Notes under the pieces: generated by a model
What the model saw: only the letters and a program-made list of their open reading frames with translations
What the model was told of the DNA's origin: nothing
Database searches by the model: none
Translations under genes and position numbers: made by a program
Source: Zygaena filipendulae
Taxonomy: Eukaryota; Arthropoda; Insecta; Lepidoptera; Zygaenidae
Direction of reading: 5' to 3'
Length of the DNA: 64,000 nt
NCBI GenBank assembly: GCA_907165275.2
Contig: OU015649.1
Coordinates: 6,726,001-6,790,000 of the forward strand
Part shown: in pieces, positions 42,301 to 52,790 of the stretch
Position numbering within the stretch: the stretch's first letter is position 1
How the letters are laid out: each line of letters starts with the position of its first letter

Positions 42301-43615
42301 CTAGAAATGTTTTTTGTATTAGTATAATATGACATTATCACTGTAAAGCTTGTACCATTATTTTCTTTTTAACCAACTTCAAAAAACGAGGGGCTTATAA
42401 TATGTTTGGCTATATGTTTTTTTATGTATGTAAGTACGATCTAATTATTTACGTTTTGATTTTTTCTATCATTATTAAAATAACGTTTTTTTAGGTAAGT
42501 CTAATTTTAACAGTGGTACCTATAAAACAAGCTAGCAGCAGCATAAGAGAGAGATTGAGTAATTAGCTTAAATTAAAAAGTTTTCTATCAAAAGCAATTT
42601 ACCAAATAAATTATGATGTTCTTATTTATATTGTGATATTGCTATTAAGTAGTCAAATAAATATTAGATACAACCCGATCTAACCTATGTTAAACACATG
42701 TTCATCAGATGGTCGCTAATTTCTAAGAAATTATTAACAAACGATCTTTACACGAGGCTGTTTTTTTTTAAATACATATAACTTTCGGTTTATTACCCAA
42801 TAAAAACCCTGTTAAAAGAAAATTGATTTATTTTTTTAAGTTTTATTCAAATCTAATAGGAAAATGGCGGATACCTGAACCTTTTTAAGAAGAAAGATGT
42901 GCTTCTGATCTGAACAGTCTACCCGGACAGGCCGATTTGCCTTAATATGTCGCCCTGCACGGTGAGACCGCTTGGATTGGGCGCAGAACACAACTGATGA
43001 ACACAATCAACTCTATAATGAAAAAAACAACACTTTATTATGGCTGTATTTTAACAAAGACTTTATTTCATGATCAGATCGGTAGGTATTTTAATAGTTA
43101 ACTATATGAATAATAATGACACTTCACAACACACAGATCTTTGTACCTAATTGATCCCACGCTAAATTAGCTGTTGTCGTCGAAACGAAGCAAACGTGGT
43201 ACCTACCTACCTATATACTAATATATTATTACATATACATACTATCAATGAAGTACTTTATCATTGATTAATAGATATATAAAAACACCTAGACTGAAAA
43301 ATGGAACACCGTGTCCACCACACAAAATCCACTCCCACCAGGAATCGATCCTGGCACCTCTTGATTAGTGGAGACGGACAGGCATGGTGATCACTGCACC
43401 AACCCGATCGTCGGTCATTATGATCTTTTTGAAGGTTTCAAACTTTAAAGTTTAATAAACTACATTAGGTGGATGAAACAGAGTGCGTGGAAAGTTCCGG
43501 AGATGCACTCTTAGTTAATGGAGACGCAACTGCTGATCGAGATGGCGCCCGAGCCGCCACCACAACCGACGCAGGCGCGGGCACCGACGTCTGCCGTCCA
43601 CTGCTATCTTCGTAA
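27314..43615 (+). CDS. Ac3: Transmembrane adenylyl cyclase, ADCY3/Ac3 type, complete
   Basis: This plasma-membrane enzyme makes cAMP from ATP under G-protein control. Exons: 27314-27862, 27938-28087, 28167-28282, 28376-28487, 28584-28711, 28797-28955, 30027-30165, 30874-30972, 31258-31349, 32508-32763, 33368-33451, 36747-36958, 37539-37614, 38559-38781, 40138-40220, 40353-40454, 41280-41528, 42103-42252, 43469-43615. Phases agree; total 3126 nt, 1041 residues. Layout: six-helix M1 (1-205), C1a (~270-450), acidic linker, M2 (~530-725) with glycosylation sequon NAT, C2a (~745-990), Ala/Thr-rich tail. C1a metal aspartates are D277 (YADIVGF) and D321 (ILGDCYYC), 44 apart as in known cyclases. C2a keeps K841, D921, N928, R932 and K968. 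[19 protein letters not shown] and [20 protein letters not shown] point to type 3 rather than the type 1, 2, 5, 8 or 9 branches. The stop TAA overlaps a possible donor (GTAAGC at 43612), so an alternative C-terminus is conceivable. Confidence 0.93.
29397..29528. repeat. Common lepidopteran repeat fragment in cyclase intron
   Basis: The segment with CCATGGGCGGCGATTTTCAC, CTTACCATCAGGTG and CCGTTTGCCCCCTAT type motifs resembles a 3' end seen many times in moth and butterfly genomes, probably a LINE or SINE tail. Identification is from memory. Confidence 0.45.
29560..29934. repeat. Interspersed repeat ending in TTCCGT...ACGGAACCC hairpin
   Basis: It contains a GACAGACAGACCGACAGACA stretch and ends GGGTTCCGT...CACGGAACCCTAAAAA, a short terminal hairpin. 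This is a frequent lepidopteran repeat end; its class is not decided here. Confidence 0.5.
30209..30408 (-). mobile_element. Helitron-like element in cyclase intron
   Basis: It starts ACTAGCTGTGCCCTGTGGTT 43 bp after the exon ending at 30165. The body is short and ends near CACAAACACAAACTTTACCT. Confidence 0.55.
30430..30706 (+). mobile_element. Helitron-like element, type A, with internal second terminus
   Basis: The 5' end is TCTCGTGTCACAATGTTTGT and the 3' end is ATCGCGGGGGACAGCTAG. Halfway, at about 30550-30590, a decayed second terminus appears (GCGGGGAACAGCTAAT). This copy therefore looks like two elements fused end to end. Confidence 0.65.
31462..31718 (+). mobile_element. Second copy of the double-terminus type A element
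   Basis: Same internal decayed terminus (GCGGGGAACAGCTAATCACC) and same outer end as 30430-30706, so the double structure was copied as a unit. A further 3'-end scrap follows at 31735-31783. Confidence 0.6.
31835..31935. repeat. Diverged relic of the element X tail centre
   Basis: CCCGCTCGTGTCTGCCCACT followed by TGTGTTGTTTTGTTTACG parallels the centre of the element X palindrome with many substitutions. Confidence 0.45.
32052..32400. repeat. Fold-back element with CACAAAACTGCGATGCGACG arms
   Basis: The ends TGTACACAAAACTGCGATGC and its complement enclose 349 bp rich in GCGATGCGA words. It lies in a cyclase intron, 107 bp before the exon at 32508. No clear target duplication and no coding capacity. 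Confidence 0.65.
32791..32930 (-). mobile_element. Helitron-like element, type E fragment
   Basis: It starts ACTAGCTGCTCCCCGCGG and breaks off after TGATGATCGGTCG. It lies 27 bp after the exon ending at 32763. Confidence 0.55.
33092..33240 (-). mobile_element. Helitron-like element, body type D
   Basis: Type D is marked by GAACCTTTGCGGACGCAGGC and CAGAACAACCCGCCAAAG. It is related to 35205-35362 and to a partial copy at 4848-4985. Confidence 0.6.
33726..33905 (-). mobile_element. Helitron-like element, body type E
   Basis: CTAG is mutated to CGAG, but the hairpin CGCGGTTTCACCCGCGG and the body word GGCGTGAAAGCGTAA are intact. Confidence 0.55.
34297..35084 (+). mobile_element. TA-flanked MITE, copy 2, split by element X
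   Basis: The outer ends match the 43676 copy and are flanked by TA (34295-34296, 35085-35086). Element X copy 4 (34568-34973) sits inside, after ATAACTTTT. The order of insertion is therefore MITE first, element X second. Confidence 0.75.
34568..34973 (+). mobile_element. Element X copy 4, internally deleted
   Basis: It keeps the first ~25 bp (AACCGACTTCCAAAAAGGAG) and the second half of the palindromic tail. The body is replaced by ~100 bp not seen in other copies (GTTAGCGCGATTCACGTAG). Confidence 0.65.
35205..35362 (+). mobile_element. Helitron-like element, body type D
   Basis: It starts near AATGAATGTTTGTATGTCTG and ends GGTGAAACCACGGGGCACAG then CTAG. It is nearly full length. Confidence 0.6.
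36700..36746 (+). promoter_or_regulatory. (TG)n tract at a cyclase 3' splice site
   Basis: The acceptor of the exon at 36747 is preceded by TGTGTGTGTGTGTATGTG and TATCATGTGTATGGGTGGTC in place of a normal pyrimidine tract. UG-rich RNA binds CELF/Bruno-type splicing regulators in animals, so this exon (part of M2) may be regulated or weakly spliced. The regulatory role is inference. Confidence 0.4.
37182..37420. mobile_element. PIF/Harbinger-type MITE, copy 2
   Basis: 239 bp, ends CGGCCGCACTCAGAGTCG, target duplication TTA at 37179-37181 and 37421-37423. It lies between the cyclase exons at 36747 and 37539. Confidence 0.85.
38340..38486. mobile_element. PIF/Harbinger-type MITE, copy 3, internally deleted
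   Basis: 147 bp: the left arm is complete, but the right arm keeps only ~22 bp. The TAA duplication is at 38337-38339 and 38487-38489. It ends 72 bp before the cyclase exon at 38559. Confidence 0.8.
39028..39911 (-). mobile_element. Hairpin element Y, copy 2, in a cyclase intron
   Basis: The tail runs at 39028-39469, starting with the perfect stem GGGGGCAC-GGTA-GTGCCCCC (39030-39049). The palindrome is at 39470-39911, with arms 39470-39636 and 39745-39911 that are identical by eye over 167 bp. Transcription of the cyclase would place a 167-bp double-stranded stem in the pre-mRNA. Confidence 0.75.
43110..43414 (-). mobile_element. tRNA-derived SINE, copy 1
   Basis: The head on the minus strand keeps the B-box-like GGATCGATTCC (consensus GGTTCGATTCC) and an A-box-like stretch near CAGTGATCACCATGC. 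The body word CAAACGTGGTACC is shared with the other copies. The 3' end is ATT-rich. It lies in the last cyclase intron. Confidence 0.65.
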
Positions 43616-43675
43616 GCGGAAGAAACTGTATAAACTTTAAATACACTCTAGGTACAAACTTACTATAACTATCTA

Positions 43676-44024
43676 CAACGTGTTAATGAATTAACTGAAA
43701 ACTACAAAGTGTTTTGCTCAGAATCAAGTAGCGAATCGATCGCACTATGTTTTAATATAGGTTATTTTTTTTCCTTTTTATCAGCCCATGTCTAAATTAT
43801 TTATAATACAATATTTGGCGCGTACGCCGCCCGCAGCAAAAAAAAAAAACGAAATGGTAGGCGCGGGCGTAGCGCTTGGAATTTCTTAGATTGGTCACCT
43901 TTAAACTAATGTTGAATAACTTTTAAAGTATAAATTTTTTCGACAAACAATATATTTTAATCATATTATTGTTTATTGTTTTAATTGGGGTGTTCAGGTT
44001 TTCAGTTAATTCATTAACACGTTG
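43676..44024 (+). mobile_element. TA-flanked MITE, copy 3
   Basis: Uninterrupted 349-bp reference copy. TIRs start CAACGTGTTAATGAATTAAC and TA lies on both sides (43674-43675, 44025-44026). It starts 61 bp after the cyclase stop codon and so may lie in its 3'UTR. Confidence 0.8.
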
Positions 44025-44407
44025 TATAAAAAGAAAACTTTTTGTTAAAGTTAACAACAATTATTTTGATATACAACTTTCATTATCTCATCACAGTCAT
44101 CATACACATTAAAAAATTACAAATTTTATTCATTGATGAAAAACGTTTTTTACGTTTTTTACAATAATATTTTAAATAACTGTACTTATGCAGGACTTAA
44201 GGATTCTACTAATTTTAGGTGATTTAGCTATTGGGAGCGATTCTTCCGGTCACTGTTTCTTACTCTCCAAAAAATACCGTGAATCATTCCGAACATTCGA
44301 TATCTCATTATTTCACACACTTTTATATCAAATATTTACTCAGTCTTCGTCAGTAAGTACGTTTCATAGGAAAACAACCAAAAACTTGTAACTTTAGGTA
44401 TACAAGA

Positions 44408-44770
44408 TGTAACGGAAAGACGTAGTCATATTTAAAGATTGTGATCTGAAAATCTTAAGCAATAATTTGACCGTGGTATTTAGCTCAATAACCTTACTTC
44501 AAAATTTCATGACTAAAATTCCTATTAATATTATAAGTGTGAAAGTACGCTTTCATGTCTTAACAGCTCAACCGATCATCATGAAATTTTGCATAAACGT
44601 TGTCAGGAGTAAAGAGAAGAACATAGGATACTTTTTATACGGAATTCCCACGGAAACTCTGAAATGAACGCGGGTGAAACCGCGGGAACAGTTAGTAAAA
44701 ATATTTCACATGCTACATCACTGGGTAGGTCATAAATTAGTTACAGGTGACGAGTTCAAGATCATTTGAT
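44408..44770 (+). repeat. Interspersed repeat W, copy 1, with nested Helitron-like insert
   Basis: Shares GTAGTCATATTT, AGATTGTGATCT, CCGTGGTATTTAGCTCA and CATCACTGGGTAGGT with 52595-52790. A type E CTAG element (about 44530-44696, ending GAAACCGCGGGAACAGTTAG) interrupts it. Confidence 0.6.
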
Positions 44771-47700
44771 GCAATTTAGCACCGTTGGGGCGCAGAGACA
44801 AGTTGATAACAGCAAACATAGCAAACATAGCAAATAGTGTCAAATCATTGCAGACTATAACGTGAACACGCTTGTCAAATATGACTACACCTTTCTGTAA
44901 CAACCTGTAAAACTTTTCAGAACGAATTATCGCACGGTACGGATGGTGGGGGTTAGGCGAAATTTTCCGTCACGGCGTTATAGGTACGCGCCTATTCGTC
45001 AATTAATGGTTTTTGGAACGATTATTATTGGTTGTTTAATGGTTCGCGCAGGCTGCTTTCATTATGAGTGGCGTTTAGTTGTCAGTGGCTGCAAGAGATG
45101 TTGCAACTTTGCAGTTTTCTCCTGAGAAACAGGGAAATAAAAATTTACTGACCTAAGCTTAGCTTGACTTTGGATTATTATTTGTTTTTTTTTAAATGTG
45201 TATAAAGTTATTACTTAGTGGTCACCTCTTAATGCATTTTTTAATCATGCTCGAGGTAGCTACGCTAAAAAATTAATAATGTGCTAGTAAAAATCAAAAC
45301 TGGGTGCAAAATCTGATATATTCAAATTTTCGGAAGTTAATATCTCAGAAATCATGAGGCGCAGAAACTGAGTTCTGACCGAGTGTTCCACGACACTCAC
45401 GCATAATTTGTAATCAAATATTTTCATAATTTGATTTCCTTCATAAACTGATTTGTCGAGTTTTAGGTTTTTGGAGAGTGATAGATATGGAGTACCTATC
45501 ACATATTACCTACATAATGTTAAACGTTGTGCAATAGTCCCTATTTCCCTTGGTCACGGCATCACGCGTGAACGGCTACACCAATTTCGCTAATCTTTTT
45601 TTAAAATAATAATTTCTTAATTCATAATATAACTAAAAAAAGTACAGTGCAGCGTAAACAATTCAATACTCATAGAAATGTACACTGTCCTCTACACTAG
45701 GCTTAAACTTGTATGTGTATACCTACTGTAGGGTTACAGGAGTTTCCGACGAGAAGCACTGCAAAAATTCTACTTATTCCTGTTATTACTCTTAGTTTCT
45801 GGATAAAACCAAAAAACTAGTTGGCAGACTTGTTTGTTACAAGTTACAAAAATATTTATACGTATTGTCACAAAGGAACGAGTAAACTTTCAAAGAAACA
45901 GTTACAACTGTCATCTAAGTTTGTGTGAGTGATAATAATGTAACTTATCATCTTTGTACTTATTTAAAATATGTTAATCAGAATTCAGAAATCATACCTG
46001 AGTAATTTGGTCAGTAGGTAAGTAGGTATATTACCTCGTTTCGATAATACTGGTTATTTTTTATTATAATTTTATTTATTTCCCCTACTACGTAGGTAAT
46101 AGTAGCGGCAGCGGCTCTCAAACAAATTCAATGTCAACTTCTTAAATTCAGAAGTCATAAAAGTTTTGGTGCCCATTGTACTTATCTACTTTCAAGGCTT
46201 TAATGATGGCTATTTCCTAATTAAAAAAATATGTATTTTAACCCTATTTCCAAACTATGTGTCTTTATTCACGAGGAAATTGTGTAGACTCGGAATAAAG
46301 TTGTAGTTTCACCTAAAACAAAGTAACGGACAGCGGCGTTATTGTGATAGACTTTTTAAATAATTATTAAGAAGTTAAGAAAAACATAAAAATATATAAC
46401 AATTGGAAAAATTTACAAATAAATATAAAAACGAAAGGTCACCGACTCACTGACTGAACACGAAACCTCGAAAACTAAGTGATCTAATAGGAAGCTTAAA
46501 CACCTAGGATTCTCGGCTTGGTACTCCTTGTCCGTCTAAACCTGTATAAAAATCTGTTAAATATGAATATTGAACTTTGCAGAAGCGTCGTCCAAATTGA
46601 AATGTGATATGAACTGAAAATCAGATTTGTACTTAAAAATTTATATCATAAATCACTATATCATGATTGACTGAAATAATTTTGTTTAAAGAACGACAGA
46701 CAGAATCTTCCATACATGACTGTATCATTACACACAAATTTATAAGTATGCGGAAAACATAATGCTGTTATCTGTCATGACAATAATAATGTAACCTTGA
46801 CCTTTTTTTTAGCAAAGGTAAACATTTCTTTCAAAGTTCAAAATTATTTAAATTATTATAACATAAAATTGTTATTGACTCGTCATTAACATTAAGTTTG
46901 CATTAAATACGTGTATAGGTTATGACTTTTATCATTTTATTACCTAATGCCTTTACTACAATACATTATTTATTGGTAGATACCTATGGATATGGATATT
47001 CTGGCACAGTTACGAATACGTTTAGCTATTTAATACCTATGTGAATAGTTTTTCAATAGTCCTTTTTATTACCAAATACTTTAAATTTCAGTCTCCAGTG
47101 CTCGTGTTCAGTATTGTTTAATCTTTCGAAACAGTTGAAACAGTTTCTAATTAGTTAATGGAATGGGTAAGTTCTTTCGTTACTTTAAAGTTTTCCTTAG
47201 AGGTCTCTATTCATTCTAGAGAAGAAGAAGTCACTCAGAGTTTACATCAGGTCAGAGTGGTTCAAGATAGGCTTGCCGTTCTAGATAGAAAAATGAGAGT
47301 AGTAGCAGGTACACACTAAAGGAGCAGTGCATTGACGTTGAAAAAGACGCATTTTTTAGTGGGCCCCATCCTGTAATCACACTAAATAAAAATCATGTCT
47401 CCTAACCTAAGATATTAGAAGAAATCAACAAACAGCACAAACACGTAAAAAGGGTTCCCCTTTACTATGTTACTATACTTAATATCGAAAGATCGGATTC
47501 TTTTTAAATAAAATAGGTATCTTGAAAGATATTATGATTTTTCGCGAGTGTTGCTAGTGGACAAGAATGCACAATGATCTTTCAAACAGAACAAATTAAA
47601 ATGCACAATCCCTCACATACCAAAGAAACAAATGAGCATTGCCTTGATGTTTAACCTCACCTATTTGTCTTCTATCTACTGGCTTTATGCTATTTCAAAA

Positions 47701-49700
47701 CGTCTCTTTACCGGCAATGATTTTCTGTAAAAAATCTAGATCAATTTTCGCTTCCACTACTACTTCTGCGGGTTGCTTCTGACAGTTGATTCATTCGGTT
47801 CTTCGTTCACTCGATGAAGGCATACAAAATAATATTCTCCTATACAATGCGTATTAACGTATTTACCTATAACTATCGTAACACGGCTGCGCAGACGCCG
47901 ACAGACACGGGTCGTGCCCGGTCAGTATTCGCGGATAGAATATTTGGTCTCACGATTCATTGACTTTCACGTGACTGTGGCTACATGTCGAGCAGTGTGA
48001 ATAGAGCATCGGTACCGTGCAGCCAACTTTTGTAAATAAACGGTGTCTGTTGGTTTCTGCCCACATTTCTGCACTGGCACGTGTCTGGCACGCTCAAATC
48101 TCAATATTTGTAGATATATAAACGGATGTCGAAACGTACAGTTACGAGTATATTAGGTATGTAGTACCTACCGATACAACTGCAATCTTCCACAGCGATG
48201 CCTCCAGCCTCATTGAACACTTATGACTTCATAAGGCATATCATATTTATACATTTAACGGCAGTTTTACAAGCATTTATTAAACTTGAAATTGTTCAGT
48301 CACTTTCGTATTAAATCAGCTGAAATATATCTCTGGAACCCATGGGGTGAGCTCTGTTAATAGATATTAATGAAAATTTTAGCGGGTGATTTTTAAGTAA
48401 GAGTTGCTTTGAAAAAGAAGTAAGTAGGAACTATAATGTAGGTATCACCTAACAGGCTAACTTTAACATTTAATTAAATCCATTTTCTTCCGTAGACTAA
48501 ATTAGATGTAATTGTGTAGGTATGTGTAGGTACCTACTAGCATGTTAAATAATCGTGTGACTTACCCTTTCGTTACAATACTTAACACTATACTTACATA
48601 TAAATAACTGATACATGCAGAAAATAAAATTAATGTAAGTAGCTACGTATGTATATCTTTTTAATTATGAAGGGGTACCAAGTCGAGGAGTAAGCATTAG
48701 ATAATATAGAAGTGTCCATCACAACAATTTTTTGCTAAAATCTTTTCCTGACAATCCACACGAAAATATACGAGTACACCCTCTTAAGGATCGCATTCTC
48801 AATTCTATATTAACTATCAGTTTCCTATACAATTATTTCTTTACACCTTTTTAGATCTTTCTCTGAGATAAGAGATATAGCTTTACCGGGATCAAAAAGG
48901 TATGTTTACAAGTTGTGATTTTAGAGCTTCAAAAAAAAACGAAACAAATTTTGTTTTTTGAATAAATTATATTCCAACGTGTATAGTCAACGTACTTGCA
49001 AATGATCGCGGCTTGGTGCCTCTACTTCGAATAACTATAACACTGCATTAAGTGCAAATAAAATGTAGAATATGCTTAGGATTACTATTAAGGGACGATT
49101 GCGTTTCCAATGTCTTTCAGGAACTTTTAACCTTACATTGAAATTTTGACCTTGCATACTGTGTGTAAAGTCAAAATTATAGTGGTTTTATAATTCTTTA
49201 AAGGTTAAGGAGACTTTTGTAGAGCCCCTCTGTTTGTATACTAATTAATACTATAAATAATTTAATATTATAATAGTCTAACGATGCAATAATACTGTAG
49301 TGTATGCTTAAGTGATTTATATATTATGTAAAGGTATAGCTTAGAGATATTAGAAGTTGCGATCTTACCATGTCTGTGTCTAGGTAACAAACCTTAAAAT
49401 TCGTAAAATTTGAGAAAGGAAAATACCTTAATAATTTACATTCTCTATAATTGTTTATGTTACTTTCCCTTTATCAAACGCCTTTTTCAATCTGTATATA
49501 TGTATATGTATAGTGAGACTTATTATATTCTAATTAAATTTAGTGTGGCCTAATTCTTCTAGTGGTAAAAAATTTGGAGCTCAAGAAATAATTTAAGTGT
49601 CCACTTAGCTTAAATATATTATTTCCTACCTACATTTATCAACCTGAGCTCGGCTGGCGCGATTGGTCAGCAGTACAATCCAAAACGAGCCCAGAATGAC
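44771..49700. other. Gene-poor intergenic DNA
   Basis: About 4.9 kb of AT-rich sequence. The only recognisable items are a type C Helitron-like start at 45539-45595 and short low-complexity runs. No frame shows a protein family, and I see no RNA gene. Confidence 0.4.
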
Positions 49701-49717
49701 GGCGGCGTTCTATACCC

Positions 49718-49890
49718 GGAGCACGAATTTTTTTCGCTCTCGTCCTTTCGATATAAAGCGTTTTTTTGTATGGAAATTAAACAACGCCATCTATCCAGTG
49801 TCGTTCATTTTCCATACAAAAAAAAAACGCTTTGACATTACGACCAATTACGACGATATCGAAAGACGAGAGCGAAAAAATTCGTGCTCC
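49718..49890. repeat. Fold-back repeat with GGAGCACGAATTTTTTTCGC arms
   Basis: The outer arms (GGAGCACGAA, CGCTCTCGTC, TTTCGATAT) pair with 49845-49890. Inner arms AAAGCGTTTTTTTGTATGG and its complement also pair. 173 bp in all, with a loop of about 20 nt. Target duplication not clear. Confidence 0.65.
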
Positions 49891-50354
49891 CCCTACTGAT
49901 ATATATTTTTTTATTGTAAACTTCTCATTTATGCAATTTCCGTTAGTGTCATATTTTGAAAGAATAATAGTCTATCGTTGCTTGGCCATCCTATTTTCCT
50001 TACCTTACCTTACTGACATGATGGATCGCATAAACACTTAAACAGTGCTCTATCAGCTCCTCCAGCGTTGGATAGCGTAACTGTTTTACGAAATGATCAT
50101 TTACTCGTATGTCTGGCCATATCTTGAAATAGCCTTGTGTTTAGTTGTGTTTTGTATTTTTACGTATATTCATTAATCGAGCTAGGCCACATCATGATGT
50201 GGTGAATTTTACCAAATTGCCACGACATATATAATAAAATTGGAAAACTCGGGAAAAAAATTAAAACTTAATTTGAGATAAAAGTTAACTACTAAAAAAA
50301 CCGAAAGCATATGCTAAAATTATTAGCCGCATTGCATGGCGGAAAAAAACCGGT

Positions 50355-50722
50355 GTAAGGGCGGCGCCACAGTCTCGGCGGCGGCGGTGGCGGCGGCGGC
50401 GGCGGCAGCGGTAAAAATAAATGGTAGAGAATATAAGAAGTTGGCCACAGCTCGCGCCGCTGATAGCTGTGGCCAACTTCGTATGTTGTCTACCATTTGT
50501 TTTTGCCGCCGCCGCCGCCGCCACCGGCGTCGCCGAGACAGTGACCAAGGGATAAGGGCGGCGCCACAGTCTCGGCGGCGGCGGCGGCGGTGAAAACATT
50601 AGAAGATGGCCACAGTGCGCGCGGCTGATAGCTTTGGTCATCTTCTTATGTTGTCTACCATTTGTTTTCGCCGCCCCCGCCGCCACCACCATCGCCACCG
50701 CCGTGGCTGTATAGCCAAGGGG
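50355..50722. repeat. GC-rich hairpin unit, tandemly duplicated
   Basis: Two units begin TAAGGGCGGCGCCACAGTCT (50355 and 50553, 198 bp apart; second unit ~170 bp). Each folds on itself: CGG repeats and AGTTGGCCACAGCT on one arm pair with AGCTGTGGCCAACTTC and GCC repeats on the other. The Ala- and Arg-rich frames on both strands are by-products of the triplet runs. It is the only strongly GC-rich patch in about 13 kb. Confidence 0.65.
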
Positions 50723-52594
50723 TAAGCTCTACGTTAGCGTTTAACTGTCTACATTCAGCTTATTACATATATAACTCACCTTACACCTTATTTTAGAATC
50801 AGAACTAAATGCATTCCTGCAATTGTAAAGCAACAAAACTAACTCACGAGACTCAGAGGTGGGATGCTGGGAATATATGCTTGCAATAGCAATAAATATA
50901 TAGTAAGCTTTTGCAACACACGTAATTGGTGAGTTCACTTGCCCTTAAATATTTTTTTGTTGAATTATTTATATAGTTCTAATTAAAAATAGTATTTTTT
51001 TTATAGTATTTTGATTTTGTTATACTATACCTACGTATTTCTATAAAATAAAATACGTTGACAAAACCGAATTAAAGATGGGATCAAAAAGTTTATTTTC
51101 CAAAGACTACTACTTTTTACTTTTGACTGACTATTGACTGACTTTTCGCCATAAAAGGACGTACCTACTATAATTTTCAATATTCAGTTTTGATTTCAAT
51201 ACAATACAATAATAATAATAACAAGAATTTACAGAAATAGTGGCTATCATGAACTTTAAGGAAATAATCATATTTTTTGGGGTATAAACTATGACATCTC
51301 CATCACTATGCATCACACTAGCAAAGATAAAAAAAATCTCAAATAAATAATTTATTTAATATTTTAAGTGCCTATATGCCTATAAAACATATTTTTTGAA
51401 AACGTTGCTGTATCGTGAAAATAATGTGAAAGGCGAGTATAGTACTCTACTAAGTATTTGGTATGGTACTCTACTCTACTATTTGTATGATAGGCATATG
51501 TTTATGTGTAGAAGATTTTGAAATAAAATCTATAGGTAGGTATAAAAATAATTCATATTAAAATAACTACCAGTATTATTTATTATGTATTTACCTACTA
51601 ACCTAATCAACTTAAACATACAATTAGTAGTCAAACATTTATTTTAAAAAAACATGTATTAGGCGAGTTAACCCAAGCTTTAGACGGCTCTTTTGCCTAC
51701 CTCATGTGTAATCCTTATTACTACTTACTTATACTAATACTTGTATCCTGAATTCTGAGCAATGAATTTTCGAAAAATTCCAAAATACACGGGGTTAAAA
51801 CTGTGGACAACAACTTATTTATAAAATATTTGGTTAGGTTATAGGTCTGCAATTGGTAGAAAGTATTACTATTTAGTGTAGGACACTCGATTAAAATGGT
51901 GATATTATATTGTCTAATGAAGGTGAATAATAAAATTATATGTGTACGTAGAAAAGTATTTTTCTTTTAGAATTTAGGTAGGTATATTATCTTCCTGTGA
52001 TTTGTCTTTGACTATTCATAATTTTATACATGTGTAGATATTTTAGCTCAATCAAAGTAGGCAATTGTCTCATTAATCTGTGGCTATAACTTTATTAAAT
52101 AAATACAAAAATTTCAAAAAGAATAGTTTTATTTTTTTTTTCACCTACAACAAAAATGAAAAAGTGGAAACGTTGTCTTTAAATCGACTGAACCTTTTTT
52201 ACTTGAAATATTTTACGACCTAATATAGATATTATAACGCCACGCTACTCTGTGTTTTATAAAAGCTAATCTGACATATTATTTATCCCTACCTAAGTCA
52301 CTTCCTCTATGACACTTCCTCCTAGATGTCACTTCCTCTAATGAGTTGCTGAAGAATAAAGTTAAATAGTCAATATCTGGGTGACAGCATCGCTCGCAGC
52401 GCCATCTGTTATTAAGTAGAAAAGCAGTGCCAAACACTCATAGTTCATTGCTTGGAAACGAGGAGAAAACGACTTTTTCTAAAAATGAAACCTTGCTAGA
52501 TCGATTAATCGCCCTCAAAACCCCCTGCAAACTAAATTTCATGAAAATCGTTGGAGCTGTTTCCGAGATTCAGATTATATACGTAATTATACAG
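50723..52594. other. Gene-poor intergenic DNA
   Basis: AT-rich. No supported coding frame or repeat boundary apart from short simple runs. Confidence 0.4.
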
Positions 52595-52790
52595 GATGTT
52601 TCGGAGGTGTAGTCATATTTGAAGATTGTGATCTAGCAATAATTCACAAATAGAATAAATTTACCGTGGTATTTAGCTCAAAAACCTTACTTCATAAAAT
52701 ATTTTTATCAGCCACTTCCGCAACAAAATGAACAAGTCACATCACTGGGTAGGTTATAAACTGCTTTACAGGTGATGGGCTCTAGATTAT
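52595..52790 (+). repeat. Interspersed repeat W, copy 2
   Basis: Uninterrupted counterpart of 44408-44770, starting ACAGGATGTTTCGGAGGTGT and ending near TAAACTGCTTTACAGGTGAT. Confidence 0.55.

Noticed and set aside
50285..50698. Ala/Arg-rich protein genes on both strands
   Set aside because: The frames come from CGG/GCC triplet runs in a hairpin and mirror each other on the two strands.
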